Shown here: in pieces, positions 16,727 to 24,822 of the stretch | Position numbering within the stretch: position 1 is the first letter of the stretch | Layout: each line of letters opens with the position of its first letter | NCBI RefSeq assembly: GCF_019977195.1 | Contig: NZ_AP024643.1 | Span: forward strand, 1,550,001-1,614,000 | Source: Arthrobacter sp. StoSoilA2 | GTDB taxonomy: Bacteria > Actinomycetota > Actinomycetes > Actinomycetales > Micrococcaceae | Reading direction: 5' to 3' | Length of the DNA stretch: 64,000 nucleotides | Position numbers and translations under genes: made by a program | The notes under the pieces: generated by a model | Told to the model about the DNA's origin: nothing | Database searches by the model: none | The model's input: the letters and a program-made list of their open reading frames with translations, nothing else

Positions 16727-18409
16727 TCACCCGAGCAACGCCCGCCGCAGCACGTCCAAGCCGACCGAGCCAATATTTAGTGCCTTGCTGTGGAACGATT
16801 TCAGGTCAAACCCTTCGCGGGTTTCAAGCTCGGCCCGGATCTGCTCCCAGAGCCGCTGGCCCACCTTGTACGACGGTGCCTGCCCGGGCCACCCGAGGTA
16901 GCGGGTGAATTCGAACTGGAGCTGGCCTTCGCTGATGTCGAGGTTGGATTTGAGGAAGCCAAAGCCCTTCTCGGGAGTCCAGGTTCCCGTGCCCCAGCGT
17001 TCGGGGACGGGCAGTTCCAGATGGACGCCAATGTCGAACACAACGCGGGCGGCGCGCATGCGTTGGCCGTCCAGCATGCCCATGTGGTCGCCGGGGTCTT
17101 TGAGGTAGCCCAGTTCCAGCATGAGCTGCTCAGCGTAGAGTGCCCAACCTTCGCCGTGTCCGGAAACCCAGCAGGCGTTGCGGCGCCAGTTGTTCAGGAG
17201 TTCGCGGCGGTAGGTGGCGGTGGCGACCTGCAGGTGGTGGCCGGGCACGCCTTCGTGGTAAACCGTGGTCGTTTCGGACCAGGTGGTGAAGGTGTCTTCG
17301 CCGGCGGGAACGGACCACCACATGCGGCCGGGCCGGGAGAAGTCGTCGGACGGGCCGGTGTAGTAGATGCCCCCTTCGTCGGTGGGGGCGATCATGCATT
17401 CGAGGGTTTTCATGACATCCGGGATGTCGAAATGGACGTCGGCGAGCTCGGATACTGCGCGGTCCGAGAGCTCCTGCATCCACGCCTTCAGGGCGTTCGT
17501 TCCCTTGATTTGGCGGGCCGGATCATTGTTGAGGATGCTTTTGGCTTCTTCGATGCTGGCACCGGGCTTGATCTGCGCGGCTACCTTTTCCTGTTCGCTG
17601 ATGAGCCGTTCCAGCTCCTGGACGCCCCAGGCGTATGTTTCCTCGAGGTCTACGGCCGCGCCGAGGAACGAGCGGGAAGCCAGGGCATACCGTTCCCGTC
17701 CCACCGCGTCCTTTTCCGGGGCAACGGGGAGAAGCTCGTCCTGGAGGAAAGTACCCAACGATTCGTAGGCTGATCGCGCGGCGGAGGCTCCGGCGTCGAG
17801 CTTGGACTGAAGGTCCGCCGGAAGCGGCGAACCAGCCAGTGTGGCTCCGGCCGCCATCTTGGCGAAGAAGCCGTCCTTGGCGGCGTACCGGCCGGTTTGT
17901 TCGATGACGATCCGAACCTGGCGGGCGGCGGCTACTTTGCCGTCTTCTTTGGCGGCGCGAAGCGAGGAAATGTAGCCTTCGATTGCACCGGGAACGTTGG
18001 CGGCACGGCCTGCGATGTGTTCCCACTGCTCAACAGTGTCCGTCGGCATGAGGTCGAAGATGGCGCGGATATCCTGCGCGGGCGAGGCGATGTTGTTGAG
18101 GTCGGCAGCATCCCAGCCGGTTTCATGGATCTCCAGCTCCAGGCCAAGCCGCTCGCGCATTGCGTCAAGTGTGACGACGTCGGATTCGTCGGTCGGTTCC
18201 AAGGCCGCCAACGATTCCAGCGCCTCCCGGGTGGCCTGCGCATGCGCCTCGGCACCCGCCGGCGAGTAGTCCTGATATTCAGTCTCGTGCCCCGGCAACC
18301 CCAGCGTGGTGGCAAAGCTGGGATTGAGTTCGATCAGCTTTTCCGTGTACGCGTCAGCAACGGAATCGATGGCGGTCTTGGCTCGTGCAGGCGTGTTTGC
18401 AGTAGTCAC
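16727..18409 (-). CDS. DUF885 family metallopeptidase-like protein
   Basis: 560 residues from GTG 18409. The zinc-binding-like motif HEGVPGHHLQ and the following GHGEGWALYAEQLM segment (second Glu) are the conserved core of DUF885, a gluzincin-like family of predicted cytoplasmic carboxypeptidase-type enzymes. No signal peptide or membrane segment is seen. The substrate is unknown. It stands alone between the symporter and accE. A TAGGCT hexamer lies six bases before the start. Confidence 0.85.
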   Translation of the reverse strand: MTTANTPARAKTAIDSVADAYTEKLIELNPSFATTLGLPGHETEYQDYSPAGAEAHAQATREALESLAALEPTDESDVVTLDAMRERLGLELEIHETGWDAADLNNIASPAQDIRAIFDLMPTDTVEQWEHIAGRAANVPGAIEGYISSLRAAKEDGKVAAARQVRIVIEQTGRYAAKDGFFAKMAAGATLAGSPLPADLQSKLDAGASAARSAYESLGTFLQDELLPVAPEKDAVGRERYALASRSFLGAAVDLEETYAWGVQELERLISEQEKVAAQIKPGASIEEAKSILNNDPARQIKGTNALKAWMQELSDRAVSELADVHFDIPDVMKTLECMIAPTDEGGIYYTGPSDDFSRPGRMWWSVPAGEDTFTTWSETTTVYHEGVPGHHLQVATATYRRELLNNWRRNACWVSGHGEGWALYAEQLMLELGYLKDPGDHMGMLDGQRMRAARVVFDIGVHLELPVPERWGTGTWTPEKGFGFLKSNLDISEGQLQFEFTRYLGWPGQAPSYKVGQRLWEQIRAELETREGFDLKSFHSKALNIGSVGLDVLRRALLG

Positions 18410-18415
18410 CCACAG

Positions 18416-18421
18416 AGCCTA
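18416..18421 (-). promoter_or_regulatory. Leaderless -10 element of the DUF885 gene
   Basis: TAGGCT on the minus strand, six bases before GTG 18409. Confidence 0.55.
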
Positions 18422-18483
18422 ACCGGGAGTCGGCTCACGTGAAAGGGTTGTTGCACTTTCTTCCCCTCCCGGGAGAAGCGAAG

Positions 18484-18720
18484 CTATCCGCGGCTGCGCT
18501 TCCACGCGCCCGGACCCGGTGTGGGGTCAAGGCGCAACTGTTGACGGCGCACCCAATGACGAACATTCGGCTTTGCAGGCGCCGACGTTTGGGGTACTCC
18601 CACGGAAGCGACGACGGCGGCAAGCGCCGCGAGCTCTTCGGCCGTGGGTTCTCCCTTGACCACGGAGAACATGGGAGCAACAGGTTCGGGCGCCGCAGCG
18701 CTCTCGTGTGCCGGGCTCAC
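18484..18720 (-). CDS. accE: Acyl-CoA carboxylase epsilon subunit
   Basis: 78 residues from GTG 18720, overlapping the accD stop by four bases (GTGA), so the two are translationally coupled. The region FSVVKGEPTAEELAALAAVV and the C-terminal LDPTPGPGAWKRSRG match the small actinobacterial AccE/PccE subunit, which docks between the alpha and beta subunits of acyl-CoA carboxylases and raises activity. The N-terminal 17 residues are Ala/Pro/Glu-rich and probably flexible. The family is easily missed because of its size, but position and motif agree. Confidence 0.88.
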   Translation of the reverse strand: MSPAHESAAAPEPVAPMFSVVKGEPTAEELAALAAVVASVGVPQTSAPAKPNVRHWVRRQQLRLDPTPGPGAWKRSRG

Positions 18721-20300
18721 AGCGGGATGTTTCCGTGCTTCTTGGTGGGCAGGCTGGCGCGCTTGTCGCGGAGAGCGCGTAGGCCGCGGATGATCTGGAG
18801 GCGTGTGTCGGAGGGTGCAATGACTGCGTCCACATAGCCCAGCTGAGCTGCCTGGTAAGGATTGAGGAGCTCTTCCTCATAGCCTTGGATGATCTCGGCA
18901 CGCTTGGCCTCGACGTCGCCGCCGGCCTCGGCAACCGCTGCGAGGTCGCGACGGTAAAGGATGTTCACTGCACCCTGGGCGCCCATGACACCGATCTGGG
19001 CGGTGGGCCAGGCGAGGTTCAGGTCCGCGCCGAGCTTCTTGGAGCCCATCACGATGTATGCGCCGCCGTACGCCTTGCGGGTGATGACGGTGAGCTTGGG
19101 CACCGTGGCCTCAGCGTAGGCATAAAGGAGTTTGGCGCCTCGGCGGATGATGCCCTGGAATTCCTGGTCCTTGCCGGGGAGGAAGCCGGGCACGTCAACC
19201 AACGTGATGATGGGGATGTTGAAAGCGTCGCAGTGCCGAACGAACCGGGCGGCCTTCTCGGACGCGGAGATGTCCAGGGTTCCTGCGAACTGCATGGGCT
19301 GGTTCGCAACGATGCCCACCGTGTGGCCTTCGACCCGACCGTAGCCAATGATGACGTTGGGCGCGTAAAGCGACTGCATTTCAAGGAAGTGGGCGTCATC
19401 CACGATCTGCTCAATGACCTTGCGCATGTCGTAGGGCTGATTGGCCGAATCCGGGATCAGTCCATCCAGGGCGAGGTCGTCGTCGTCGAGTTCCAATTCC
19501 TGGTCGTGTTCTACAACCGGGGCCTCCGAGAGGTTGTTGGAAGGCAGGAAATCCAGGAGTTCGCGGACGAATTCGATCGCGTCGGCTTCGTCGGAGGCAA
19601 GGTACGTGGAGGTTCCCGTGGTGGCATTGTGCTGGCGGGCACCGCCCAATGTTTCCATATCCACGTCCTCGCCCGTCACGGTCTTGATCACATCGGGGCC
19701 GGTGATGAACATATGGGAAGTCTTGTCCACCATGACGACGTAGTCGGTCAGGGCGGGGGAGTAGGCAGCGCCGCCGGCGCACGGGCCCATGATGAGCGAG
19801 ATCTGGGGGACTACGCCGGATGCGTGGACGTTGTTGCGGAAGATATCCGCGAACATGGCAAGGGAAGCCACGCCTTCCTGGATGCGCGCGCCACCGCCGT
19901 CGTTGATGCCGACTACCGGGCAGCCATTGCGGAGGGCGAATTCCTGGACCTTGACGATCTTCTCGCCGTTGACCTGGCTCAAGGAGCCGCCGTAGACGCT
20001 GAAGTCCTGGCTGTAGATGGCAACGAGGCGCCCGTCCACTGTGCCGTAACCGGACACGACGCCGTCGCCCAAGGGCTTCTTTTTCTCCATGCCGAAGGCG
20101 GTGGAGCGGTGGACGGCCAAGGCGTCGAACTCAACGAAAGATTCGGGATCGACCAGAAGGTCAATGCGTTCGCGGGCGGTGTTCTTACCGCGCGCGTGTT
20201 GCTTTTCGATCGCTTCCGGGCCGGAAGGCTGTTCTGCACGGGCCTGGCGGTCGCGGAAGTCTGCAATCTTTCCCGCTGTCGTTGTCAGATCGTGGCTCAT
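18717..20300 (-). CDS. accD5: Acyl-CoA carboxylase beta subunit (carboxyltransferase)
   Basis: 527 residues from ATG 20300, with GGAG seven bases upstream. An in-frame ATG at 20351 lacks a binding site. Two crotonase-type halves are visible: the acyl-CoA oxyanion-hole segment (MGPCAGGAAYSPALTDYVVM) and the biotin-side one (RKAYGGAYIVMGSKKLGAD). It transfers the carboxyl group from biotinyl-AccA to acetyl- or propionyl-CoA, supplying malonyl- or methylmalonyl-CoA for lipid synthesis. Sequence alone does not settle acetyl versus propionyl preference. The position next to accE, birA and the PH-domain gene matches mycobacterial accD5. Confidence 0.93.
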   Translation of the reverse strand: MSHDLTTTAGKIADFRDRQARAEQPSGPEAIEKQHARGKNTARERIDLLVDPESFVEFDALAVHRSTAFGMEKKKPLGDGVVSGYGTVDGRLVAIYSQDFSVYGGSLSQVNGEKIVKVQEFALRNGCPVVGINDGGGARIQEGVASLAMFADIFRNNVHASGVVPQISLIMGPCAGGAAYSPALTDYVVMVDKTSHMFITGPDVIKTVTGEDVDMETLGGARQHNATTGTSTYLASDEADAIEFVRELLDFLPSNNLSEAPVVEHDQELELDDDDLALDGLIPDSANQPYDMRKVIEQIVDDAHFLEMQSLYAPNVIIGYGRVEGHTVGIVANQPMQFAGTLDISASEKAARFVRHCDAFNIPIITLVDVPGFLPGKDQEFQGIIRRGAKLLYAYAEATVPKLTVITRKAYGGAYIVMGSKKLGADLNLAWPTAQIGVMGAQGAVNILYRRDLAAVAEAGGDVEAKRAEIIQGYEEELLNPYQAAQLGYVDAVIAPSDTRLQIIRGLRALRDKRASLPTKKHGNIPL

Positions 20301-20353
20301 CAAGTGTCTCCGGCTCTGTAGCTGATTTTCGCTGGCGCAGTTCTGGTGCAAAC

Positions 20354-20374
20354 AAGTAGCTGACTTAAGTAGCT
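20354..20374. repeat. Direct repeat AAGTAGCT in the accD leader
   Basis: AAGTAGCT at 20354-20361 and 20367-20374, 13 bp apart, flanking the palindrome ACTTAAGT. A possible regulatory site. Nothing more can be said. Confidence 0.35.
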
Positions 20375-20431
20375 TCCGTACAAAGAACAGGCCCCGCTGG
20401 CCAGTCTAGTGACGCCATTGCCGCGAACCGC

Positions 20432-20447
20432 TGTAGAAACCCTACAA
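20432..20447. promoter_or_regulatory. Operator shared by accA and accD (copy 2)
   Basis: TGTAGAAACCCTACAA lies in the divergent accD/SDR region. It differs from the accA copy (8309-8327, minus strand) at one base in 16. It is 132 bp before accD and 70 bp before the SDR gene, so it may serve either. Confidence 0.6.
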
Positions 20448-20471
20448 TTTTCAGCGCCCAAGCCAAAGCTG

Positions 20472-20501
20472 CAAGTATGTTACCCGTCAGTAACATACTT
20501 G
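20472..20501. promoter_or_regulatory. 30-bp palindromic operator of the SDR gene
   Basis: CAAGTATGTTAC (20472-20483) and its exact complement (20490-20501) are separated by six bases. It ends three bases before the presumed -10 (TAGAGT, 20505-20510), so bound protein would block the promoter. The GTTAC-N6-GTAAC centre resembles sites of TetR-type regulators of fatty-acid genes (inference). Confidence 0.7.
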
Positions 20502-20504
20502 GGT

Positions 20505-20510
20505 TAGAGT
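20505..20510 (+). promoter_or_regulatory. Leaderless -10 element of the SDR gene
   Basis: TAGAGT, six bases before ATG 20517. Confidence 0.55.
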
Positions 20511-20516
20511 GTCTCC

Positions 20517-21425
20517 ATGACTCCAAGCAACGATGCTTTCCCAGCTTCCGAAGAGAGTAAGCCGAAGGGCAGCACCCCTTATGTAGCCAGCGGTTCGCTC
20601 AAAGGCCGCACCGTCATCATGTCCGGCGGCAGCCGTGGCATCGGATTGGCCATCGCCACCCGCGCGGCCCGCGACGGCGCCAACATCGTACTCATGGCCA
20701 AGACCGGGGAACCCCACCCGAAACTTGAGGGGACTGTCTTCACCGCTGCCGATCAACTCGTCGCCGCAGGTGGCCAGGCGCTGCCTCTCGTGGGCGATGT
20801 CCGCAATGACGAGGACGTCGCCGCAGCCGTGAGTGCCGCCGTCGAGCGCTTTGGGGGAATCGACGTCGTCATCAACAACGCGTCAGCCATCGACCTCTCG
20901 CGCACGGACGCGATTGACATGAAGCGCTACGACCTCATGCAGGACATTAACGTCCGGGGAACATTCCTGCTCTCCAAGCTGTCCCTCCCTGCACTGCGGG
21001 AATCCGGGAACGGGCACATCCTCACGCTGTCTCCACCGCTGAACCTCGACCCAAAATGGGCCGGGATGCATCTGGCCTACACCATGGCCAAGTACGGAAT
21101 GAGCCTCACCACCCTGGGGCTCGCCGAAGAGCTTAAGGACGACGGCGTTTCGGTCAACTCGCTCTGGCCTTGCACGCTGATCGACACCGCGGCGATCCGG
21201 AACATGCCTGGTGGGCAGCAGATCGTGAAGGCCGCCCGCGGACCGGCGATCATGGCCGATGCTGCGCACGCTGTTCTGACTGGCGCCAACCTTGCCGACG
21301 ATGTCACGGGTTCGGGGAACTTCTACACGGACGAAGAAGTCCTCAGGGCTGCTGGCGTGAAGGAGTTTGCGCCATACAGCCTCGGTGCGCCTGAAGACCG
21401 TCTGGTGCCGGACATCTTCCTCTAA
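20517..21425 (+). CDS. Short-chain dehydrogenase/reductase (HSDL2/AtuG-like)
   Basis: 302 residues. The cofactor motif is SGGSRGIGLAIA, followed by the NNAS motif and the catalytic Tyr-Lys pair in AYTMAKYG. The C-terminal part (ANLADDVTGSGNFYTDEEVL) is characteristic of the HSDL2-like branch, members of which act on branched or fatty acyl substrates. It probably oxidises or reduces a lipid-derived alcohol or ketone with NAD(P). It is divergent from accD and carries its own strong palindromic operator. No ribosome-binding site is seen, consistent with a leaderless mRNA. Confidence 0.87.
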   Translation: MTPSNDAFPASEESKPKGSTPYVASGSLKGRTVIMSGGSRGIGLAIATRAARDGANIVLMAKTGEPHPKLEGTVFTAADQLVAAGGQALPLVGDVRNDEDVAAAVSAAVERFGGIDVVINNASAIDLSRTDAIDMKRYDLMQDINVRGTFLLSKLSLPALRESGNGHILTLSPPLNLDPKWAGMHLAYTMAKYGMSLTTLGLAEELKDDGVSVNSLWPCTLIDTAAIRNMPGGQQIVKAARGPAIMADAAHAVLTGANLADDVTGSGNFYTDEEVLRAAGVKEFAPYSLGAPEDRLVPDIFL

Positions 21426-21469
21426 GCGGATTCCCATGTTTCGGGCAGGTTCTGTGGGCCGCAACTGGA

Positions 21470-21475
21470 TAGGAT
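21470..21475 (+). promoter_or_regulatory. Leaderless -10 element of birA
   Basis: TAGGAT, six bases before ATG 21482. Confidence 0.5.
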
Positions 21476-21481
21476 TCAGCT

Positions 21482-22435
21482 ATGGATGCCGAACAGCCTG
21501 CCAGCAGCGAACCCCTCGTCCCCATGCCCGGGGAAGACCGGCCCTCGTTGGACCGTGAGGCGCTGGACCGCGAGGCATTGGACCGCAAGGCATTGCTTGA
21601 GCCTGATTTCCTGTCGGCAACCGGCATTTCGCAATTGAATATTGTCGAGTCCACGGGATCCACCAATCAGGACCTGGTCCGCGCCGTAACCGTGGAGCCT
21701 AAGAAATGGGCTGATCTCGCCGTCTTGACGGCCGAACACCAGACGGCGGCACGCGGACGGCTGGATAGGCACTGGGAATCTCCGGAGCGCTCTGCCGTTT
21801 CAGTGTCAATGGTGCTGCGTCCCGTCACAGCCGAAGGCATGCCCGTGCCGACGCAGAGTTACTCGTGGCTCTCACTGCTCGCCGCCGTTGCCCTGCGCGA
21901 AGCCTTGCAGGAAACGGCTGGCGTTACGGCAGAAATCAAGTGGCCCAACGACGTCCTGGTTAATGGACGGAAGATCGCCGGAATCCTGGCCCAAATGACG
22001 CCACTGGGTGACGGGTCGGTCCCCGCAGTGATCCTGGGTGTTGGGCTCAATGTCTCGCTGTCACAGGATGAATTGCCGGTACCAACCGCTACATCCTTGG
22101 CGTTGGAGGGGGCCACGACGACGGACCGCACCGCGCTGCTGAAGAGCTACCTTTCACGCTTCAGCCGGCTTTACCGCAGCTTCTGCAATTCGGAAGGCGA
22201 CCCCGCGGCAGGGTTGGCAGGCGGGCCCTCGCTGCATAAGCGCGTTGAGTCGGCAATGGTCACGTTGGGACGCGAGGTACGCGCGCACCTTCCCGGTGAT
22301 CATGAAGTGGTGGGCCATGCCTCCCGGTTGGACGAGCACGGCTCGCTCCTTGTGGTGGACCACGGCGGCCGGGAACATGTTGTGACGGCTGGTGATGTGG
22401 TCCATTTGCGGGCTACGGAAAGCGGTTATGCGTAA
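21482..22435 (+). CDS. birA: Biotin--[acetyl-CoA-carboxylase] ligase
   Basis: 317 residues of the group I type, with no DNA-binding domain. STGSTNQDLVRA and AARGRLDRHWESP are the substrate loops that bind biotin and AMP (GRGRxG-like site), KWPNDVLVNGRKIAGIL is the catalytic Lys-containing segment, and an SH3-like C-terminal domain follows. It activates biotin with ATP and attaches it to Lys569 of the AccA biotinyl domain encoded in this window. The N-terminus carries a low-complexity triple repeat of DREAL/DRKAL (residues about 21-38) not part of the core fold. The PH-domain gene overlaps its end by eight bases. Confidence 0.93.
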   Translation: MDAEQPASSEPLVPMPGEDRPSLDREALDREALDRKALLEPDFLSATGISQLNIVESTGSTNQDLVRAVTVEPKKWADLAVLTAEHQTAARGRLDRHWESPERSAVSVSMVLRPVTAEGMPVPTQSYSWLSLLAAVALREALQETAGVTAEIKWPNDVLVNGRKIAGILAQMTPLGDGSVPAVILGVGLNVSLSQDELPVPTATSLALEGATTTDRTALLKSYLSRFSRLYRSFCNSEGDPAAGLAGGPSLHKRVESAMVTLGREVRAHLPGDHEVVGHASRLDEHGSLLVVDHGGREHVVTAGDVVHLRATESGYA

Positions 22436-23042
22436 AGAGTTGCTTCCGGGGGAGCAGGTCATCACCATCACGCGGCAACAGGCCCGCTCGCTGTTCTTGC
22501 CAACGCTGGCCTTCATAGTTGTTCCTGCCCTGGCAGCCTACGCGTGTGCGTGGATCATCAAAGGAAATCCGCAACGCCTGGCCCCATTCATTACAGTGGA
22601 ATGGACGCCGTGGCTTGTCGGCGCCTGTGTGGCCGTGGCAGGGTTCGTGCTGGTGGCCTACAGCCTCAGGCGGGTGTTGAAGTGGCGTTCAGTCAGGTTC
22701 ATCCTGACAAGCCGCCGGATAATTGCCAAGTACGGAATGTTTCGTCGCGGCGACTGGCAGGTGTCGTTGATGGCGGTCCGCAGCGTGGGGGTCCACCAGA
22801 ACCTGCTGCAGCGGACATTGCACTCAGGGAATATATCCTTGGATACCGGGCCCTCTGGCGAAGCGGTCTTGACGGACGTTCCGGAGGTCGGAAAATTCAG
22901 GGGCTACATTCTTGACGCCATGGATGAACTGCCCAGTGCTGGAACTTTAGAGGCCAACGGTGGAATTTTTGAGGGTGAAGTCCTGCAGGACGTTGATGGG
23001 TTGCCGTGGGAATTGAGAGAAGGTGGAAGAGATGAGCGTTGA
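22428..23042 (+). CDS. PH-domain (bPH2-like) membrane protein, Rv3278c-like
   Basis: 204 residues from ATG 22428, inside the end of birA and preceded by GGAAAG. Two membrane helices (residues about 20-45 and 55-80) are followed by a cytoplasmic bacterial PH domain (RFILTSRRIIAKYGMFRRGD, then VRSVGVHQNLLQRTLHSGNI). The same gene follows birA in mycobacteria (Rv3278c), which supports orthology, but no biochemical role is established. It overlaps the cyclase start by 11 bases, so the three genes from birA on are one transcription unit. Confidence 0.85.
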   Translation: MRKELLPGEQVITITRQQARSLFLPTLAFIVVPALAAYACAWIIKGNPQRLAPFITVEWTPWLVGACVAVAGFVLVAYSLRRVLKWRSVRFILTSRRIIAKYGMFRRGDWQVSLMAVRSVGVHQNLLQRTLHSGNISLDTGPSGEAVLTDVPEVGKFRGYILDAMDELPSAGTLEANGGIFEGEVLQDVDGLPWELREGGRDER

Positions 23043-24210
23043 GGATCAGCAGTCCGGCGAGGACCTGGACGAGGAGTTCGACGCCGTACCCGAACCTTCA
23101 GTGGACGAGGACACGGAACCTGCGCCCGCCCAAGCGCCGGTGACTACCGGCCCGCCGACCGGCGTGATGTCGGCAGAGCGCTTGGCCATCAAAGCGCTTG
23201 AGGCGAGGCTGCTTGGCGGCGAACGCAAGCTCCGACGTCGTGAAGTTGCCGCAGGTGCCGGTGTCTCCATTCTTTCCGCACGGAAGTTGTGGAGGGCTTT
23301 GGGCTTCCCCAATTTCGGCGATGACGACGTCGCGTTTACTGAGCGTGACCAAGCAGCATTGTCCACCATCCTTGACCTTGTCCGTGCCGGGATCCTCACC
23401 GAGGAAGCGGCGATATCCGTCACCCGATCGATCGGCCAGATGACGGACCGCATGGTGGTGTGGCAGATCGAAGCACTGGTTGAGGACATGGTCCAGGAGC
23501 AGGGAATTCCGGATGCCGTGGCCCGCAAACAGCTTGTGGGTCAGCTGCCGGCGCTGGTGGATTCCCTGGAAGAGATCCTGGTCTACTCGTACCGCCGCCA
23601 ACTCAATGCCGGCGTTCAGCGGCTTGCCGTCCGTGCCGAGGCGGGCTTGCAAGCGAGCGAAGAAGGACGCGAAGGGGACGAAGACGATTCCCCCTTGCCT
23701 TTGGCCCGTGCCGTAGGGTTCGCCGATCTCGTCTCCTACACAAGCCTCTCGCGTCGCATGAACGAGAAAACCCTCGCCCAAATGGTCCAGCGCTTCGAGA
23801 ACAAATGCGCCGAGATCATTTCCGTGGGCGGTGGGCGCCTGGTGAAGACCGTGGGCGACGAAGTTCTCTACATTGCCGAGACCCCGGCGGCTGGCGCGGA
23901 AATCTCCCTCGCCTTGGCGCAGGCCTTCACTGAAGACGAGATCCTGCCCCAGGCGCGTGTGTCCATGGTGTGGGGTCGCATTCTGTCCCGACTCGGCGAC
24001 ATCTATGGCCCAACCGTGAATCTTGCTGCGCGGCTGACCACCCTTGCCCAGCCGGGGACGGTCCTGGTTGATGCGATGACCGCTGCCGCGCTCGGGCAGG
24101 ACGAACGCTTCGTGCTGGTCCCGCAAAAGTCCGAGAATGTCCGTGGTTTCGGCGAGATCCACCCCGTGATGCTCGCGCGCGGCCGCGGCAAGGGCTTGGT
24201 GTTGGACTAA
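23032..24210 (+). CDS. Class III adenylyl cyclase with N-terminal autoinhibitory domain (Rv1264-like)
   Basis: 392 residues from ATG 23032. An in-frame GTG at 23023 is possible. After an acidic leader, residues about 45-220 are all-helical (AAGAGVSILSARKLWRALGF and following), matching the regulatory domain of the pH-sensing mycobacterial enzyme Rv1264. The catalytic domain has both metal Asp residues (GFADLVSYT; VGDEVLYIAE), the substrate Lys (RLVKTVGDE), the adenine-selecting Asp (GDIYGPTVN) and the transition-state Asn/Arg (VNLAARL), so it should be an active homodimeric adenylyl cyclase. It is cytosolic. Coupling with birA and the PH protein is by position only. Confidence 0.9.
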   Translation: MSVEDQQSGEDLDEEFDAVPEPSVDEDTEPAPAQAPVTTGPPTGVMSAERLAIKALEARLLGGERKLRRREVAAGAGVSILSARKLWRALGFPNFGDDDVAFTERDQAALSTILDLVRAGILTEEAAISVTRSIGQMTDRMVVWQIEALVEDMVQEQGIPDAVARKQLVGQLPALVDSLEEILVYSYRRQLNAGVQRLAVRAEAGLQASEEGREGDEDDSPLPLARAVGFADLVSYTSLSRRMNEKTLAQMVQRFENKCAEIISVGGGRLVKTVGDEVLYIAETPAAGAEISLALAQAFTEDEILPQARVSMVWGRILSRLGDIYGPTVNLAARLTTLAQPGTVLVDAMTAAALGQDERFVLVPQKSENVRGFGEIHPVMLARGRGKGLVLD

Positions 24211-24212
24211 AC

Positions 24213-24360
24213 CCTCTCCCACATCCTGCGGGTTTTTGGTGATCGTTCTCTCACGTCCTGCCGGTTTTTGGTGATCGTTCTCTCACGTTGTGCGGGCTTT
24301 TGGTGATCGTTCTCTCACGTCGTGCGGGTTTTTGGTGATCGTTCTCTCACGTTGTGCGCT
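24213..24360 (+). repeat. 32-bp repeat array C (forward), 4.6 units
   Basis: Units begin at 24213 (divergent), 24245, 24277 and 24309, with a partial at 24341, every 32 bp. The consensus starts GTTCTCTCACGT, continues CSTGCSGGTTTTT and ends GGTGATC. The array begins three bases after the cyclase stop. Confidence 0.92.
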
Positions 24361-24391
24361 GAGCGTGGGATTGTCGCTGCACGATGAGGCC

Positions 24392-24425
24392 CGACGTTGG
24401 CACTTTCCGTGGGTGCCCGGCGTCG
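24392..24425. other. Hairpin core between arrays C and D
   Basis: CGACG..GGCAC (24392-24403) pairs with GTGCC...CGTCG (24413-24425). The flank GCCCGACGTTGGC resembles GCCCGACGTCGGC at the end of the HAD gene beside array B. The rest of 24361-24462 holds no credible gene. Confidence 0.45.
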
Positions 24426-24462
24426 AGCTACTGCTGCGCCGCCTTCCCCCGAAGAGGACACG

Positions 24463-24544
24463 ATGTGAGCGAGCATCGGGCAGAAGCCGGTGGGATGTGA
24501 GCGAGCATCGGGCAGAAGCCGGTGGGATGTGAGCGAGCATTGGC
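24463..24544 (-). repeat. 32-bp repeat array D (reverse), 2.6 units
   Basis: Two identical 32-bp units (24463-24494, 24495-24526) and a partial third, each starting ATGTGAGCGAGCATCGG. Its reverse complement aligns with array C over about 25 positions (TCNCTCACRTCC..CCGG). It faces array C across about 100 bp. Confidence 0.9.
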
Positions 24545-24549
24545 CGAAT

Positions 24550-24577
24550 TTAACAATTCGATGGAATAACCTAGAAT
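24550..24577 (+). promoter_or_regulatory. Candidate promoter of the surface-protein/EssC-like operon
   Basis: TTAACA (24550-24555), 16-bp spacer, TAGAAT (24572-24577), in a locally AT-rich patch just after array D. It predicts a 5' leader of about 240 bases before the GTG at 24823. Confidence 0.5.
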
Positions 24578-24822
24578 TCTGAAGAGCGGTCGAGGGGAGT
24601 TCTCCCCATCGCCGCGTCCCCGGGGAAGGCCATAGGCTGTCAAAGCCAATGGAGAGTCCAATCTCGGGTTCCCTTGGCTCCTCGTTCGGTGCGTGGGATA
24701 GTCTTAGGGACTGAAAATTCCGCCGCCGTATGGGGGTACTGCGGAATGCAAGGCTGCCGGCACATGCCGGTTGGTCTGGACGCCGCCTGGGGGCGGCTGT
24801 ACAACAAGGGAATTTTGGGGCT

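Noticed and set aside
24290..24532. Small ORFs across arrays C and D
   Set aside because: They arise from the repeats themselves, read through the hairpin core, and have no ribosome-binding site or recognisable product.
24213..24544. CRISPR-like array
   Set aside because: The 32-bp units are contiguous with no unique spacers, occur in both orientations, and no cas genes are present.
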